A stretch of 64,000 bases of DNA from the NCBI RefSeq assembly GCF_016342405.1, contig NZ_JAEINN010000015.1, positions 1-64,000 on the forward strand, in the 5' to 3' direction. This DNA is from Maridesulfovibrio ferrireducens. GTDB taxonomy: Bacteria > Desulfobacterota > Desulfovibrionia > Desulfovibrionales > Desulfovibrionaceae. The notes beneath the pieces were generated by a model, which did no database searches, had not been told where the DNA came from, and saw nothing but the letters and a program-made list of their open reading frames with translations. This document shows positions 8,290-18,407 of this stretch, one piece after another. Position numbers and translations under genes: made by a program. Every line of letters begins with the position of its first letter. The first letter of the stretch is position 1.

Positions 8290-9717
8290 TTAATTCCTGT
8301 TCAAATTTTCTGGAGGTTTTGGGAGGGTGGTGATCAGGGTCGTTCCCTGATTCCATGAGCTTGTAAAAGAAATATCTCCGCCTGAAACTTTAGCGATCAG
8401 TTTCGAGCTGTATGTTCCCAGTCCTGTCCCGTTCCGTTTGCCGTGGGTTGCATAACGATCGAAAAAGCTGTTTTTAATAGAACTCGGAACTTCACCGAGA
8501 TTATGAATTTCAGTGATTATCGATTGTTCCGTGTCATGGAGGCGAACCGTTATAGTCGAATTCTCAGGAGCTGCCTCTGCGGAGTTTTTAATCAGGTTCG
8601 AGAACATGGTGATGATGAGGGACGCTTCGCCGTAACAAACAAGCGGACATTCATCCTGAAGAGGTTCATCCTCTAAAAAGCAGAGAATTTCAAGCTTCTT
8701 ATCATCAACTAACTGACTTATATCACCGATTGCGGCTGTGATTGCTCTAAAAAGGTTGAACGGATGTGAGTCCGCAACAAGAGAACCTGTTTCGAGTCTT
8801 ATTAGTGTTAAAGATGTGTCAATTTGACGAATCATCCTTTCACTTGTTTTGCGCACTATTTCCGCGAGTCGCTGGTAGTCATCACTAAGATCAGCTTCTG
8901 TTTCAAGTATGCGGGACATGCCTACAATTGTAGCTGTAGGAGACCTCAAGTCGTGTCTGGCGATGCGTTCCATTTCTTCTCTGAGCTGGAGCTGCTTGCG
9001 TTGCTCGGTAACATCAAGTGCCAGAAGTAAAAAAACAGAAGGAGCGACTTGTTCAATGGTGAGATCCCAGAATCTTTCATATGCGCAAACAGATTTTAGT
9101 GAATGAATGCGGTATGCTTCCTGATCAGTGAAGAGGTTATTGCGAACATCCTCAGCAAGAAAAGATATAAAAGGTATGCTGGATTTGGAGCTTTTAATCG
9201 GTAACGTCTCTAAGGCAGATTTATTTGCCATAATGGTTTTTCCGGTACAAGAGCCAACTAAAAGAGCAGGAAAAGGAAGTCCTTGAAGAATTAAATCGTA
9301 GAGTTTTGAGTTTTCATCTGTCTCTCTATTGCGAATAATCTTTTTGTGATATTCGGAAATATTTGAAATGATGCTTGTCGCTGATGCCGTGGATGGTATG
9401 AACGAGACATTATGAAAATCAAAAAGAGATTCAAACGAGTTAGGATTATTTACGTCTATAATGAATATAGCTTCCGCGTCCTGATTTATTTCCCGGATAG
9501 ATGAGAACGTTTCGTAAGGACGGTCAAAATCCGCAAAAATTATTAGGTCCGGTTGCTGACTGGCATAGATAAAAAGAGTTTCTCTGGGATTTTTTGCAAT
9601 AGAAATAGAATGGCCGAGGTTGTGAAGCTCAAGCATTAAAGAATGCAGTAATGTGCTTTTCCCGGTTATAAGGATGTTCAGTCTTTTTCGGGAATCGTCA
9701 AAACAACAGTCTTTCAT
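8290..9717 (-). CDS. Histidine kinase with N-terminal receiver-like domain
   Basis: 475 residues, no membrane segment, so cytoplasmic. Residues 12-125 resemble a receiver domain (alternating hydrophobic strands and 'QPDLIIFADFDRP' where the phospho-Asp would lie). Next comes a PAS-like region (about 140-235), then the HisKA helix with phospho-acceptor H255 in RHDLRSP, and an HATPase domain with N-box 'NLIKNSAEAA' and G-box 'GTGLGTYSSKLI'. The HDLRSP form is that of kinases of the HisKA_3-free, SpoIIAB-unlike class often found with two-component hybrids. It lies 15 bp after the EAL-HDOD gene and 4 bp before a radical SAM gene. The cognate regulator is not in the window. Confidence 0.85.
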   Translation of the reverse strand: MKDCCFDDSRKRLNILITGKSTLLHSLMLELHNLGHSISIAKNPRETLFIYASQQPDLIIFADFDRPYETFSSIREINQDAEAIFIIDVNNPNSFESLFDFHNVSFIPSTASATSIISNISEYHKKIIRNRETDENSKLYDLILQGLPFPALLVGSCTGKTIMANKSALETLPIKSSKSSIPFISFLAEDVRNNLFTDQEAYRIHSLKSVCAYERFWDLTIEQVAPSVFLLLALDVTEQRKQLQLREEMERIARHDLRSPTATIVGMSRILETEADLSDDYQRLAEIVRKTSERMIRQIDTSLTLIRLETGSLVADSHPFNLFRAITAAIGDISQLVDDKKLEILCFLEDEPLQDECPLVCYGEASLIITMFSNLIKNSAEAAPENSTITVRLHDTEQSIITEIHNLGEVPSSIKNSFFDRYATHGKRNGTGLGTYSSKLIAKVSGGDISFTSSWNQGTTLITTLPKPPENLNRN

Positions 9718-9732
9718 ATTGCCTCCAACTTC

Positions 9733-10986
9733 TTATACTGAACCGGGTGTCTGGAAAAAACTGTTCGCCCAGCGCATTGAGTCATAATAGTTACGTGAAA
9801 CTGAGACCGGGTTCAGCCCGAGTTCAAGAATCGTTTCTTCGAGTTTGTCCCATTGTGCTGCTTCGAAATAGTCTATCAATTCAAGGTGTTTGCGATAAAT
9901 ATTTTCTTCACCGCATAATGCAGCTCTGAGATCTTCATCAAGGGGTAAATACTTGGTTACGACATTCATAGGCATATCGAACATTGCCCCCAACAGGGAG
10001 AATAGACCAAGTAAAAACATGGATTCAGCAGGAATATTATGGTTTGAGTCTAACGTTACCATCTCAAGAAATTTTGCGCGCTGAGTTGCCAGTTGCGGAA
10101 GCTCGGTACTTTTCTTGTTGGAAATAAGATCCGTCAAAAGTATAACTCTCAGCCAGTTTTTTATAAGTTTCCAGCCAGCAAGAACTATTGCCTGCTTTAT
10201 TGAAGTTATTTTTTGCGAGAATCCGAATGTCGGAGAGTTGAGTAGTGTAAGCAGTCTGTAGCAGATAGATACATCGTTTTGCAGAGCTTCAGCCAGAGCT
10301 TCAAAATCCTGCGAGGGATCTTCAATCAGTTTGAAAAGTTTGAGTTTTACAACTTCACTGGGGCGTAGTTTTCTGCCTGCAATATTCTCAGGACGTTTAA
10401 AATAAAATCCTTGAAAAAAAGCAAAGCCGAATTTTTGAGCCAATTGGTAATGGCTCATGTCTTCAACTCTTTTCGCTATTAACTTCACACCCTCTTTTTG
10501 GGCGATACAATGTATCCGGTGAAGTTGGTCCTCGTTAGCGGATTTGATGTCTACTATCACGACATCTGCATATTTTATTAAAATATCACCTTGTGGGCGT
10601 CCTTCAAAATCGTCGATGGCAACTGTATATCCATCTTTTGAAAGATCTTGAAGTGCTCTTATGAGATTTGGAGTCGGAGGAGTCATTTCCGGTATTTGAA
10701 CAACTGTGTTCTTTGCCGGTAATGAATATGGAATTTTTTCTATAATAGATTTATGAGAAAAATTGATAACAAGCTTAACATCACCGGGGAGTTCTTCTCC
10801 CGGAATAGAGCATGAATCTGCGGCAACGTTTAAGGTTGCTTTATAATCATCAGATATAATGGCGGTTGTCGCTGAACTGCTGTTACGAAAAAACAGCTCA
10901 TATCCCCATAGTGATTGGTCCGGCTGAAGAATCGGCTGCCGGGCGAAAAATATTTGATCGTAGAGCGGGGTGTTTGTTATAGCCAT
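9733..10986 (-). CDS. EAL-HDOD (YuxH-type) signalling protein
   Basis: 417 residues. The N-terminal half is an EAL-like domain, but the catalytic EAL triplet reads YELFFR and the later metal/Asp motif reads 'AIDDFEG', so it is probably a non-hydrolytic c-di-GMP sensor or scaffold. The C-terminal half (from about residue 200) is a HDOD domain ('DVSICYRLLTLLNSPTFGFSQKITSIKQAIVLAG'), the HD-related output module lacking the HD doublet. YuxH-type proteins couple second-messenger or stress signals to partners and are common in aquatic deltaproteobacteria. It is the first gene of a compact operon with a histidine kinase and a radical SAM protein. No strong ribosome-binding site is visible before the ATG. 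Confidence 0.9.
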   Translation of the reverse strand: MAITNTPLYDQIFFARQPILQPDQSLWGYELFFRNSSSATTAIISDDYKATLNVAADSCSIPGEELPGDVKLVINFSHKSIIEKIPYSLPAKNTVVQIPEMTPPTPNLIRALQDLSKDGYTVAIDDFEGRPQGDILIKYADVVIVDIKSANEDQLHRIHCIAQKEGVKLIAKRVEDMSHYQLAQKFGFAFFQGFYFKRPENIAGRKLRPSEVVKLKLFKLIEDPSQDFEALAEALQNDVSICYRLLTLLNSPTFGFSQKITSIKQAIVLAGWKLIKNWLRVILLTDLISNKKSTELPQLATQRAKFLEMVTLDSNHNIPAESMFLLGLFSLLGAMFDMPMNVVTKYLPLDEDLRAALCGEENIYRKHLELIDYFEAAQWDKLEETILELGLNPVSVSRNYYDSMRWANSFFQTPGSV

Positions 10987-11150
10987 TATTTACTGTTGTT
11001 TGTTACAGATTTTAACGAGGTCATAAGTAAATATATTTTTTCTTTCGCATTGACCAGTGCTTAATGATCTATCCTTGTTATTTGTAAGTCAAAAACACAT
11101 TTTCAGGATAAAAGTTGATTTGTTAATCAATGTGATGCTATAAGCAGGAA

Positions 11151-11179
11151 AAGGCGGAATCGTAAAACGATTCCGCCTG
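11151..11179 (-). terminator. Terminator of rplM-rpsI
   Basis: A 12-bp perfect stem (11152-11163 with 11167-11178) is followed by TTTTCC on the minus strand, 31 bp after the rpsI stop. Confidence 0.8.
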
Positions 11180-11209
11180 AATAAATCCAAATGTAAGTCG
11201 TAATTCGAC

Positions 11210-11602
11210 TTAACGCTTTGAGTACTGGAACTTTGCGCGAGCGCCTGGCTGACCAGGTTTTTTACGTTCTTTCTTACGTGCGTCACGAGTCAGAAGACCT
11301 GCGCGTTTAAGAAGAGTACGAAGCTCTGGGTCCATAGCGAGAAGTGCGCGAGAAATACCGTGTCTGACAGCCTGTGCCTGACCAGCTACTCCGCCACCGT
11401 CTGCGTTTACTTTAATATCAAACTTACCAACGTTTTTAGTAAGTTTAAGAGGCTGCTGAACAATCATCTGGAGAGTTTTACGAGGAAAGTAATCTTCGTA
11501 AGCTTTTCCGTTGACTGTGATTACGCCTGTACCTGGGTACATACGTGTGCGTGCTACAGCATTCTTTCTTTTGCCAGTACCGTAAATGAAATCTTGGCTC
11601 AT
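11210..11602 (-). CDS. rpsI: 30S ribosomal protein S9
   Basis: 130 residues, the normal length. S9 sits in the head of the small subunit, and its C-terminal tail reaches the P-site tRNA. The sequence shows the family start '[12 protein letters not shown]', the '[10 protein letters not shown]' strand, '[15 protein letters not shown]' and the universal basic C-terminus ending in KR ('[10 protein letters not shown]'). It follows rplM by 18 bp with GGGTGG as ribosome-binding site; the L13-S9 pair is an almost universal bacterial operon. Confidence 0.99.
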   Translation of the reverse strand: MSQDFIYGTGKRKNAVARTRMYPGTGVITVNGKAYEDYFPRKTLQMIVQQPLKLTKNVGKFDIKVNADGGGVAGQAQAVRHGISRALLAMDPELRTLLKRAGLLTRDARKKERKKPGQPGARAKFQYSKR

Positions 11603-11620
11603 TTTATTTCCACCCTGTAA

Positions 11621-12049
11621 TTAAAATTCGAAAGGCTTAGGCAGCTGTGCTTCGTGTGGATGATCTGTACCAGTGTAAACTTTAAGTTTTTTGATCATCT
11701 GTCTGCCGAGGCTACTCTTAGGAAGCATGCCGCGTACAGCTGTTTCGATAACAACTTCAGGTTTCTTCTCAAGCATTACTTTCAAAGTCCTGGATTTGAT
11801 GCCGCCAGGGTGGTTGGTGTGCTTGTAGTAAGTCTTCTGATCTAGCTTGTTGCCGGTAACTCTGATTTTGTCAGCGTTCAGAACGATGACGAAATCGCCG
11901 GTGTCAGCGTGAGGTGTGAACATAGCTTTGTCCTTGCCTCTGAGCTTTGTGGCGATTCTGGTTGCCAGGCGTCCAAGTACCATGTCGGTTGCATCAACTA
12001 CGTACCATTCGCGGCTGATGTCCTCACTTTTTGGAATATATGTTTTCAT
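11621..12049 (-). CDS. rplM: 50S ribosomal protein L13
   Basis: 142 residues from the ATG at 12049, chosen because AAGGAG lies eight bases upstream and the protein then begins MKTYIPK as L13 does; 24 extra in-frame residues upstream are not part of the family. L13 is an early-assembly protein of the large subunit. Signature segments '[14 protein letters not shown]', '[24 protein letters not shown]' and '[13 protein letters not shown]' are intact. It has its own sigma-70 promoter (12086-12115) downstream of alaS and is followed by rpsI. Confidence 0.99.
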   Translation of the reverse strand: MKTYIPKSEDISREWYVVDATDMVLGRLATRIATKLRGKDKAMFTPHADTGDFVIVLNADKIRVTGNKLDQKTYYKHTNHPGGIKSRTLKVMLEKKPEVVIETAVRGMLPKSSLGRQMIKKLKVYTGTDHPHEAQLPKPFEF

Positions 12050-12085
12050 TTTGAAATGCTCCTTACGTAGAATCTGGGAATGGGA

Positions 12086-12115
12086 CTTATACATATAATG
12101 ACGACTTGCTGTCAA
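12086..12115 (-). promoter_or_regulatory. Sigma-70 promoter of rplM-rpsI
   Basis: On the minus strand a perfect -35 TTGACA (12110-12115) and a -10 TATAAG (12086-12091) are separated by 18 bp. Transcription would start about 30 bases before the rplM ATG. Confidence 0.8.
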
Positions 12116-12142
12116 GGGCAAATCTTCCCTTCCTAGTTTTAA

Positions 12143-14785
12143 TTACGACTCAGCAATAACCTTTTTCAGGGTTGCCAAAGCCTTGTCAATTCCTTTGGGG
12201 TCGGTACCGCCGGCTTGAGCCATATCAGGCCTGCCGCCGCCACCTCCACCTACCTCAGCTGCAACGGGTTTAATCAGCGCACCGGCTTTGAACCTGTTTG
12301 TCAGGTCTTTAGTCACTGCGATAATTAAGGAAACTTTATTATCTTCGACCTCGGCTATCAGGCAGATGATACCGGAATCCAGTTTGGATTTCAGTGCGTC
12401 TGTCTGGTCGCGTAAGGCCTTAACATTCGTCAATTCAAGCTTGGCAGCAAGAACTTTGATCCCTGCGATCTCTTCTATAGAGCTCATCAGGTCCGCTCCT
12501 GCGCCGGAAGCAAGCTTGGCTTGAAGTTGTTCATTTTGGCGAGTCAATTCTTTATTCTGAGCTATGAGCGCCGCGATTTTGTCAGAAACCTGACCTGGGG
12601 CGGCTCTAAGTAAGTCCTGAGACTTGCTTATCTCGTCACGTTGTCCTTGCAGGAATGTGAGGGCGTTCCATCCCGTTGCCGCTTCAATCCGGCGTATGCC
12701 TGCGGCAACTCCGGATTCGGACAATATTACAAAGGTTCCGGCCTCGCCTGTTGATTTCAGGTGAGTACCTCCGCATAGCTCCATGCTTTCTCCGGTGATA
12801 TCGACGACTCTTACGACATCTCCGTATTTTTCTCCGAACAGTGCAGTAGCACCTTTTTCAGCAGCTTCTTTGTTGCTGAGCTCTTGGACGTCAACTTTCG
12901 TAGCTGTCAGAATGGCGCGGTTAACTTCATTTTCAACCTGCCGGACTTCTGCGGGAGTCATGGCTGCAATGTGAGTGAAATCGAACCTGAGTCTATTCGG
13001 GCCGACTAGTGATCCAGACTGCTTTACATGGTCTCCGAGAGTTTTTCTCAGAGCGGCATGCAGCAGGTGAGTCACTGTGTGATTGCGCTCTGTTGCTAAC
13101 CTGATTTCGTCATCTACTTCCAGCTTGGCTTCTTGTTCTAGGAGAAGTTCGCCTTCGTTTACAAAAATTTTACAAGCTGTGAGTTCAGGGGAAGCTTTAA
13201 CTGATTCCAGTATGTCCGCGTTTCCTGTCAAAGTGCCGACTGTGCCAGAATCCCCCATCTGTCCACCGGATTCTCCGTAGAAAGGAGTAGCGGCAGTGAT
13301 AAGCCATCCTCCTGACCCCTGAGAAATGCGGTCTAGATGATCTCCGCTTTCGGAAAGAAGATTTATGATTCGGGAGTCAGTCACCAATTCACCATATCCG
13401 GTGAAACGGTTTTTAAGTCCAGCTTCAAGAACTGTGCGGAATATTGCCGCAGTATCTTTTTCTCCGGACCCTTTCCATGCTTTTTTGGCTCTTGTCTTCT
13501 GTTCTTTCATAGCTGCTTTGAAGCCGACTTCATCTACAGTGAACCCGTGTTTCTCAGTAACGTCATTGACGATATCGAGCGGGAATCCGAAAGTGTCATA
13601 AAGTTTAAAAGCCAGTTCGCCGGAAATAGTATTTTTGCCTTCTTTTTTAAGTTCTTCCATCTCGTCTTCGAGAATTATAAGACCCTTATCTAAAGTCTGG
13701 CTGAATCTTTCTTCTTCTTCACGAACCATGCGGGCCATGAATTCTTTATTATCTTCGAGTTCCGGGAACTGTCCGCTCATTTCAGAAACAACCATTCTGA
13801 CTGTTTCATGAAGGAAAGGATCGGTAAGTCCAATAAGGCGTCCGAAACGGAAAGCTCTTCTGATCAAGCGACGGAGCACATAACCACGCCCTTCGTTTGA
13901 AGGAAGGATCTGGTCTGTGATCAGAAACGCAATAGAGCGCGAGTGGTCGGCAATGACCTGTAGCGCGGTGTCTATTTCGCCGTCTTCTTTATATTTTACA
14001 CCGGCTTTTTTGGCGATAGCCTGAATCATCGGCTGAAACAGGTCTGTTTCATAATTTGATTGTACGCCCTGACATACAGCGGTAATTCTTTCCAGTCCCA
14101 TGCCTGTATCAATGGAAGGGCGTGGAAGCGGAACTCGATTACCTTCTCCATCCTGGTCGTACTGCATGAAAACGAGGTTCCATATTTCAAGGAAGCGGTC
14201 ACAATCACATTTTCCGATCCCGCAATTGGGGCCGCAAGTCATGTTCTCGCCCTGATCAATATGTACTTCGGAGCAAGGACCACAAGGACCAGTGTCACCC
14301 ATGGACCAGAAGTTTTCTTTTTCGCCCAGTTTGAAGATTCGGTCAGCCGGGACATTAACAACTTTCTGCCAGAGTTCTCCGGCTTCATCGTCATCTTTAT
14401 AAATGGTTATATAAAGTTTGTCTTTGGGCAGTTTCAATTCTTCAGTGAGGAATTTCCAGCAAAATTTGATAGCGTCTTCTTTAAAGTAGTCGCCAAAAGA
14501 AAAATTGCCGAGCATTTCAAAAAAAGTGTGGTGACGGGCAGTACGGCCTACATTTTCGAGGTCGTTGTGCTTTCCGCCGACGCGCAAACATTTCTGTGAA
14601 GTTGTTGCGCGGACATAGTCTCTTTGTTCCTGTCCAAGAAAAGTCTTTTTAAACTGGACCATTCCTGCGTTGGTGAACAGCAGGGACGGATCGTCTTTTG
14701 GGACTAGGGATGAACTTGAAACAATTTCATGTCCGTTATTTTTGAAAAAAGTAAGGAATCTTTCTCTGATTTCACTGGCCTTCAT
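12143..14785 (-). CDS. alaS: Alanine-tRNA ligase
   Basis: 880 residues, the usual AlaRS length. It charges tRNA-Ala with alanine and edits mischarged Ser/Gly. Domains in order: class II aminoacylation core (about 1-240, with '[15 protein letters not shown]', '[19 protein letters not shown]' and '[10 protein letters not shown]'), tRNA-recognition helices, the editing domain with its zinc-binding motif '[11 protein letters not shown]...CGGTH', and a C-terminal C-Ala/DHHA1 domain ending in the glycine-rich '[15 protein letters not shown]'. A short CxC insert (about residues 184-196, '[12 protein letters not shown]') is present, as in several anaerobes. GGAG lies eight bases before the ATG. It lies between recA and rplM, all on the same strand but apparently separate units. 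Confidence 0.99.
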   Translation of the reverse strand: MKASEIRERFLTFFKNNGHEIVSSSSLVPKDDPSLLFTNAGMVQFKKTFLGQEQRDYVRATTSQKCLRVGGKHNDLENVGRTARHHTFFEMLGNFSFGDYFKEDAIKFCWKFLTEELKLPKDKLYITIYKDDDEAGELWQKVVNVPADRIFKLGEKENFWSMGDTGPCGPCSEVHIDQGENMTCGPNCGIGKCDCDRFLEIWNLVFMQYDQDGEGNRVPLPRPSIDTGMGLERITAVCQGVQSNYETDLFQPMIQAIAKKAGVKYKEDGEIDTALQVIADHSRSIAFLITDQILPSNEGRGYVLRRLIRRAFRFGRLIGLTDPFLHETVRMVVSEMSGQFPELEDNKEFMARMVREEEERFSQTLDKGLIILEDEMEELKKEGKNTISGELAFKLYDTFGFPLDIVNDVTEKHGFTVDEVGFKAAMKEQKTRAKKAWKGSGEKDTAAIFRTVLEAGLKNRFTGYGELVTDSRIINLLSESGDHLDRISQGSGGWLITAATPFYGESGGQMGDSGTVGTLTGNADILESVKASPELTACKIFVNEGELLLEQEAKLEVDDEIRLATERNHTVTHLLHAALRKTLGDHVKQSGSLVGPNRLRFDFTHIAAMTPAEVRQVENEVNRAILTATKVDVQELSNKEAAEKGATALFGEKYGDVVRVVDITGESMELCGGTHLKSTGEAGTFVILSESGVAAGIRRIEAATGWNALTFLQGQRDEISKSQDLLRAAPGQVSDKIAALIAQNKELTRQNEQLQAKLASGAGADLMSSIEEIAGIKVLAAKLELTNVKALRDQTDALKSKLDSGIICLIAEVEDNKVSLIIAVTKDLTNRFKAGALIKPVAAEVGGGGGGRPDMAQAGGTDPKGIDKALATLKKVIAES

Positions 14786-14837
14786 GGGCTGTCTCCGTAA
14801 AAAACTCTAATATCGTGAATATTCTAAGTGAGCATAT

Positions 14838-14861
14838 TTAAAACCCCGGGAGGCCGAGGTT
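14838..14861 (-). terminator. Weak terminator of recA
   Basis: An 8-bp GC-rich stem (14842-14849 with 14854-14861, one G-T pair, 4-base loop) is followed by TTTAAAT on the minus strand, between recA and alaS. Confidence 0.55.
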
Positions 14862-14884
14862 ATTTATCATCGGGCCAACAGGCT

Positions 14885-15940
14885 TTACTCGTCAGAAGTA
14901 GTTGCGTCAACCTTCACCTCAGGGGCTTCTTTCATGCCGAGATGAACGAGGATTTTGTCTTCTATCTCCTGTCGTAATTCAGGAGTGTCTATCAAGAATT
15001 GGCGGACATTTTCCTTGCCCTGTCCAAGTCTCTCTGAGCCGTAAGCATACCATGCTCCACTTTTGTCAATAATTCCGTAATCCACGCCGAGATCAAGAAT
15101 TTCGCCTTCGCGGGACATTCCTGTTCCATAAAGTATGTCTACAAGAGCTTCTCTGAAAGGCGGTGCAACTTTATTTTTAACAATTTTGATACGGGTGCGT
15201 GAACCGAAAACTTCCTCTTTATCTTTGAGGGTCTGGATTCTGCGGATATCAAAACGTACCGATGCGTAGAATTTAAGGGCGTTACCACCGGATGTTGTTT
15301 CGGGGTTTCCGTATCCGGCCATACCGATTTTCATACGGATCTGGTTGATAAACAATACAACAGAATTAGATTTATGGATAGTACCGGTCAGCTTTCTAAG
15401 GGCATGAGACATAAGTCTTGCCTGTCCGCCGACCTGAGTTTCACCCATGTTGCCTTCAAGTTCAGCCTGCGGAATAAGAGCCGCAACGGAGTCGATTACG
15501 ACGATATCAACTGCGCCGGAACGAACCAGCAGGTCAGTGATTTCCAAAGCCTGTTCGCCGTAGTCCGGCTGAGAAATAAGTAGTTCGTCGGTGTTTACAC
15601 CGAGTCTTTGAGCATATTTAACATCAAGAGCGTGTTCTGCATCAACAAAGGCAGCGGTTCCACCGTTTTTCTGACATTCTGCAATTACATGCAGGGCCAG
15701 TGTTGTCTTACCTGATGATTCCGGTCCGTAAACTTCGGTGACTCTACCTTTAGGAATCCCGCCGATACCCAAAGCCAGATCAAGGCTTATAGAACCTGTC
15801 GGGATGACCGGGATAGCTTGTATAGCACCTGAATCAAGGCGCATGATTGAGCCTTTACCGAACTTGCGTTCAATAGTTGTAAGTGCTGTGTTCAGTGCTT
15901 CTTTACGGAGCTCTTCGGGGTTTGCGGCTTTTCTGCTCAT
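14885..15940 (-). CDS. recA: Recombinase A
   Basis: 351 residues. RecA is the ATP-dependent strand-exchange protein and co-protease for LexA-type repressors. It shows the Walker A 'GPESSGKTT', the '[11 protein letters not shown]' Walker B region, the L1/L2 DNA-binding loops ('[15 protein letters not shown]', '[18 protein letters not shown]') and an acidic C-terminal tail. GGAG precedes the ATG at normal spacing. No LexA-type operator could be recognised with confidence in the upstream 150 bp, although LexA sites differ among deltaproteobacteria. A short coding-like ORF on the same strand (16013-16096) lies in its leader. Confidence 0.99.
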   Translation of the reverse strand: MSRKAANPEELRKEALNTALTTIERKFGKGSIMRLDSGAIQAIPVIPTGSISLDLALGIGGIPKGRVTEVYGPESSGKTTLALHVIAECQKNGGTAAFVDAEHALDVKYAQRLGVNTDELLISQPDYGEQALEITDLLVRSGAVDIVVIDSVAALIPQAELEGNMGETQVGGQARLMSHALRKLTGTIHKSNSVVLFINQIRMKIGMAGYGNPETTSGGNALKFYASVRFDIRRIQTLKDKEEVFGSRTRIKIVKNKVAPPFREALVDILYGTGMSREGEILDLGVDYGIIDKSGAWYAYGSERLGQGKENVRQFLIDTPELRQEIEDKILVHLGMKEAPEVKVDATTSDE

Positions 15941-16012
15941 GTATTCTCCAGTTTGGGGTTGGACGTTTCAACGCATTTTTTTTCCAGTGATTGTCACATG
16001 CACAAGAAGCCT

Positions 16013-16096
16013 TTACGGCGAGATGCGGTGGTCTCCGTCCAGACGAATCAAGCAACTGCTTCCGATACCAAATAGCTCGTAATAAGGCAATCTCAA
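16013..16096 (-). CDS. Possible 27-residue leader ORF upstream of recA
   Basis: An open frame from a TTG at 16096 (or 16090) to TAA at 16013 encodes a peptide containing 'YYELFGIGSSCLIRLDG' and ending HRISP. The composition looks like real protein rather than random translation, and it lies 70 bp before recA on the same strand. There is no ATG and no strong ribosome-binding site, so it could also be a fragment of a decayed gene. No family is recognised. Confidence 0.3.
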   Translation of the reverse strand: MRLPYYELFGIGSSCLIRLDGDHRISP

Positions 16097-16235
16097 ACGT
16101 TCATATTAATTATTATGCGATTATTTAATTTGGTTATAGAAAAACGCAGAATCAGCCTTTTACGGGGGGGTGTCAGCACTTTTCGAGCTTGATGATCAGT
16201 TGCAGTTTACTTCGAATGAGGTTACAAGCCGCCCC

Positions 16236-17348
16236 ATGAACACTCGATATGACGCTTTAGCTCTCTTTTCAGGGGGCCTCGATAGTATACTGGCATGCAA
16301 GGTTATTCAGGATCAGGGACTTAAGGTTCTAGGTATTCATTTCATCACTCCTTTTTTCGGCAATCCTGAGAAGATTGAAGATTGGCAGGAAATTTATGGT
16401 GTTGATATACTTCCTGTTGATATAAGCTCTAAATATATAAAAATGATGCTTGATGTTCCCGCTCACGGCATGGGTAAACTTGTTAATCCCTGTGTGGATT
16501 GCAAGATTATGATGCTTCGTCATGCCCATTCTCTGATGGATGAATTCGGAGCAAAATTTATTATTTCCGGTGAAGTTGTAGGGCAGAGGCCTATGTCGCA
16601 ACGGCAGGAAGCGCTAAATTCAATCAGAAATGATGCGGCAGTTAAAGACGTATTGCTGCGCCCTTTATGTGCGAAAAGTCAGTTAATCACTCCTTGTGAA
16701 GAATCCGGCCTTGTAGACAGGGAGAAGCTTCCGCATATCAGCGGCCGCGGACGTAAAGAGCAGCTTGCAATGGCCAAAGCATATGGATTTAAGGTTATTC
16801 CTACACCTGCGGGAGGCTGTAAGCTTACTGAATATGAAAATGCAGCTCGCTTTCTGCCGCTTCTGCGGAATCTTAAAGAACCTGATGTTAATTTTTTCAA
16901 GCTGACGACAGTCGGTCGGCAGTATTGGGCCGGTAATAAATTGCTCGCAATCGGCAGGAATCAAGACGACAATGAGAATATTGAAAAATTATTCAATGAT
17001 GGGGATTATGTTTTTGAAGTAAAGGATTTCCCTGGTCCTTTAAGCCTTGGACGCGCTCTCAATTCTGAAGGATGGACCGAGCGTGAGATTCTCGATGCAG
17101 CAGCTATGACGGCTTCTTTTTCACCGAAGGCTCGTAATTCCGGCGGTGAAGTGGTTGTGAATGTCATCGGTCCGAATGGAAATAAAGATGTTTCGGTTTT
17201 ACCCTCCAGAGAGACTGAGACCGTTTTTGCGGGACCTAATCTTGAGGGACTTAAAGAATGGAAGATCGAACGCGAAAATTTTAGACTTAAAAATATTGAG
17301 CTTAAAAAAAATGAAGGTGATAATTTGGCGCTGGGAAAAAATGACTAA
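16236..17348 (+). CDS. PP-loop ATPase, ThiI/MnmA-like tRNA thiolation family
   Basis: About 370 residues. The N-terminus carries the PP-loop 'ALFSGGLDS', the ATP-pyrophosphatase signature of adenylating enzymes such as ThiI, MnmA and TilS. Following it are 'NPCVDCKIMML' with a CxxC pair and 'ISGEVVGQRPMSQ', typical of a ThiI/MnmA-like subgroup in Desulfovibrio and Thermotogae often labelled tRNA thiouridylase. A role in sulfur transfer to tRNA is likely but the modified position cannot be told. The ATG at 16236 is preferred; a GTG at 16170 gives a longer frame but sits directly against a G run with no usable spacing. The C-terminal 150 residues are not assigned. The antiporter gene follows 41 bp later. 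Confidence 0.75.
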   Translation: MNTRYDALALFSGGLDSILACKVIQDQGLKVLGIHFITPFFGNPEKIEDWQEIYGVDILPVDISSKYIKMMLDVPAHGMGKLVNPCVDCKIMMLRHAHSLMDEFGAKFIISGEVVGQRPMSQRQEALNSIRNDAAVKDVLLRPLCAKSQLITPCEESGLVDREKLPHISGRGRKEQLAMAKAYGFKVIPTPAGGCKLTEYENAARFLPLLRNLKEPDVNFFKLTTVGRQYWAGNKLLAIGRNQDDNENIEKLFNDGDYVFEVKDFPGPLSLGRALNSEGWTEREILDAAAMTASFSPKARNSGGEVVVNVIGPNGNKDVSVLPSRETETVFAGPNLEGLKEWKIERENFRLKNIELKKNEGDNLALGKND

Positions 17349-17389
17349 TTTTGGTAACATAATAGCTTATCCCAATGCCGGAGGATTTA

Positions 17390-18331
17390 ATGGTTTCTAA
17401 CGCAATATATTTTCTTCTTAGTATTTTTCTACTTTGGTTCGGAGCTGACTGGATTGTTGAGTCTGCGTCTAAGATCGCTAAAAAATATAAAGTTTCCGAC
17501 CTTGTTGTAGGCTTGACCATTGTTGCTTTCGGAACATCTGCTCCTGAATTTTTGGTTACAGCCACCGCAGCGTTTAAGGGACTTTCGGATTTATCCTTAT
17601 CCAATGTAGTCGGTTCGAATATTTTTAATCTAGGTTTTATTTTAGGGTTGATGGCTTTAATTAAGCCGCTTCCCACAACTCGCGCGCTGGCTTTGCGTGA
17701 TACTCCGTTGCTGCTTGCGACAACTGCTTTGATTCTGGGGCTTGCCTATTTCGGTAATCTCGGACGCGGAGCAGGAGTGTTGCTGATCTCTATTCTGCTC
17801 GGATATATTGTCTATCTGATTGTGCATAGTAAACGGGCGGCCAAAGCTATGTCCGGCATTCCGCAGATAGAGGAAGAAGTGTGCGAAATCCGTGTAATTG
17901 ACTGGGTGAAATTAGCTGCCGGATTTGTAGGAATTGCGCTCGGCGGTGACTTTATGGTTGAATCCGCTTCTGTCATTGCAACTCATTTCGGTGTTTCCAA
18001 CTGGGTTATAGGTATGACTATTGTTGCAGCCGGAACATCTTTGCCGGAACTGGTAACCTGTCTTGCCGCATCCTTAAAAGGTCGTAACGAAATGTTGCTT
18101 GGTAATCTTATCGGCAGTGACTTCTTTAACTTTGCCGGAGTGCTGGGGCTTACCTGTATATTGCGGCCACTTGAGGTTTCTCCTGAAGCTATGCCGGGTC
18201 TAACCATACTTGTTGCCATGGTCGCTTTGGTACTTCTGTTTATTCGTACAGGGTGGAAAGTTTCCCGTACGGAAGGGGCGATTCTTATTACGCTAAGTAT
18301 GCTTCGCTGGGTTCAGGATTTTATGACTTAG
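17390..18331 (+). CDS. Calcium/sodium antiporter (CaCA, YrbG type)
   Basis: 313 residues from the ATG at 17390, which has GGAGG six bases upstream; the in-frame ATG at 17375 overlaps that site. About ten membrane helices are arranged as two inverted halves. Each half has the alpha-repeat signature: 'VAFGTSAPEF' near residue 48 and 'VAAGTSLPEL' near residue 215, whose Glu residues bind the cations. The family exchanges Na+ or H+ for Ca2+ across the inner membrane. It follows the PP-loop gene by 41 bp, and a strong bidirectional terminator follows. Confidence 0.93.
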   Translation: MVSNAIYFLLSIFLLWFGADWIVESASKIAKKYKVSDLVVGLTIVAFGTSAPEFLVTATAAFKGLSDLSLSNVVGSNIFNLGFILGLMALIKPLPTTRALALRDTPLLLATTALILGLAYFGNLGRGAGVLLISILLGYIVYLIVHSKRAAKAMSGIPQIEEEVCEIRVIDWVKLAAGFVGIALGGDFMVESASVIATHFGVSNWVIGMTIVAAGTSLPELVTCLAASLKGRNEMLLGNLIGSDFFNFAGVLGLTCILRPLEVSPEAMPGLTILVAMVALVLLFIRTGWKVSRTEGAILITLSMLRWVQDFMT

Positions 18332-18360
18332 TCCTGACTTTTTAAATTTAGATTGAACAA

Positions 18361-18400
18361 ATAAAATCCTCCGTCCGAATACCGGGCGGAGGATTTGTTG
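18361..18400. terminator. Bidirectional terminator
   Basis: A 14-bp stem with one G-T pair (18364-18377 with 18383-18396) is flanked by A and T runs. It separates the antiporter from the convergent molbindin gene. Confidence 0.85.
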
Positions 18401-18407
18401 TATGGTG

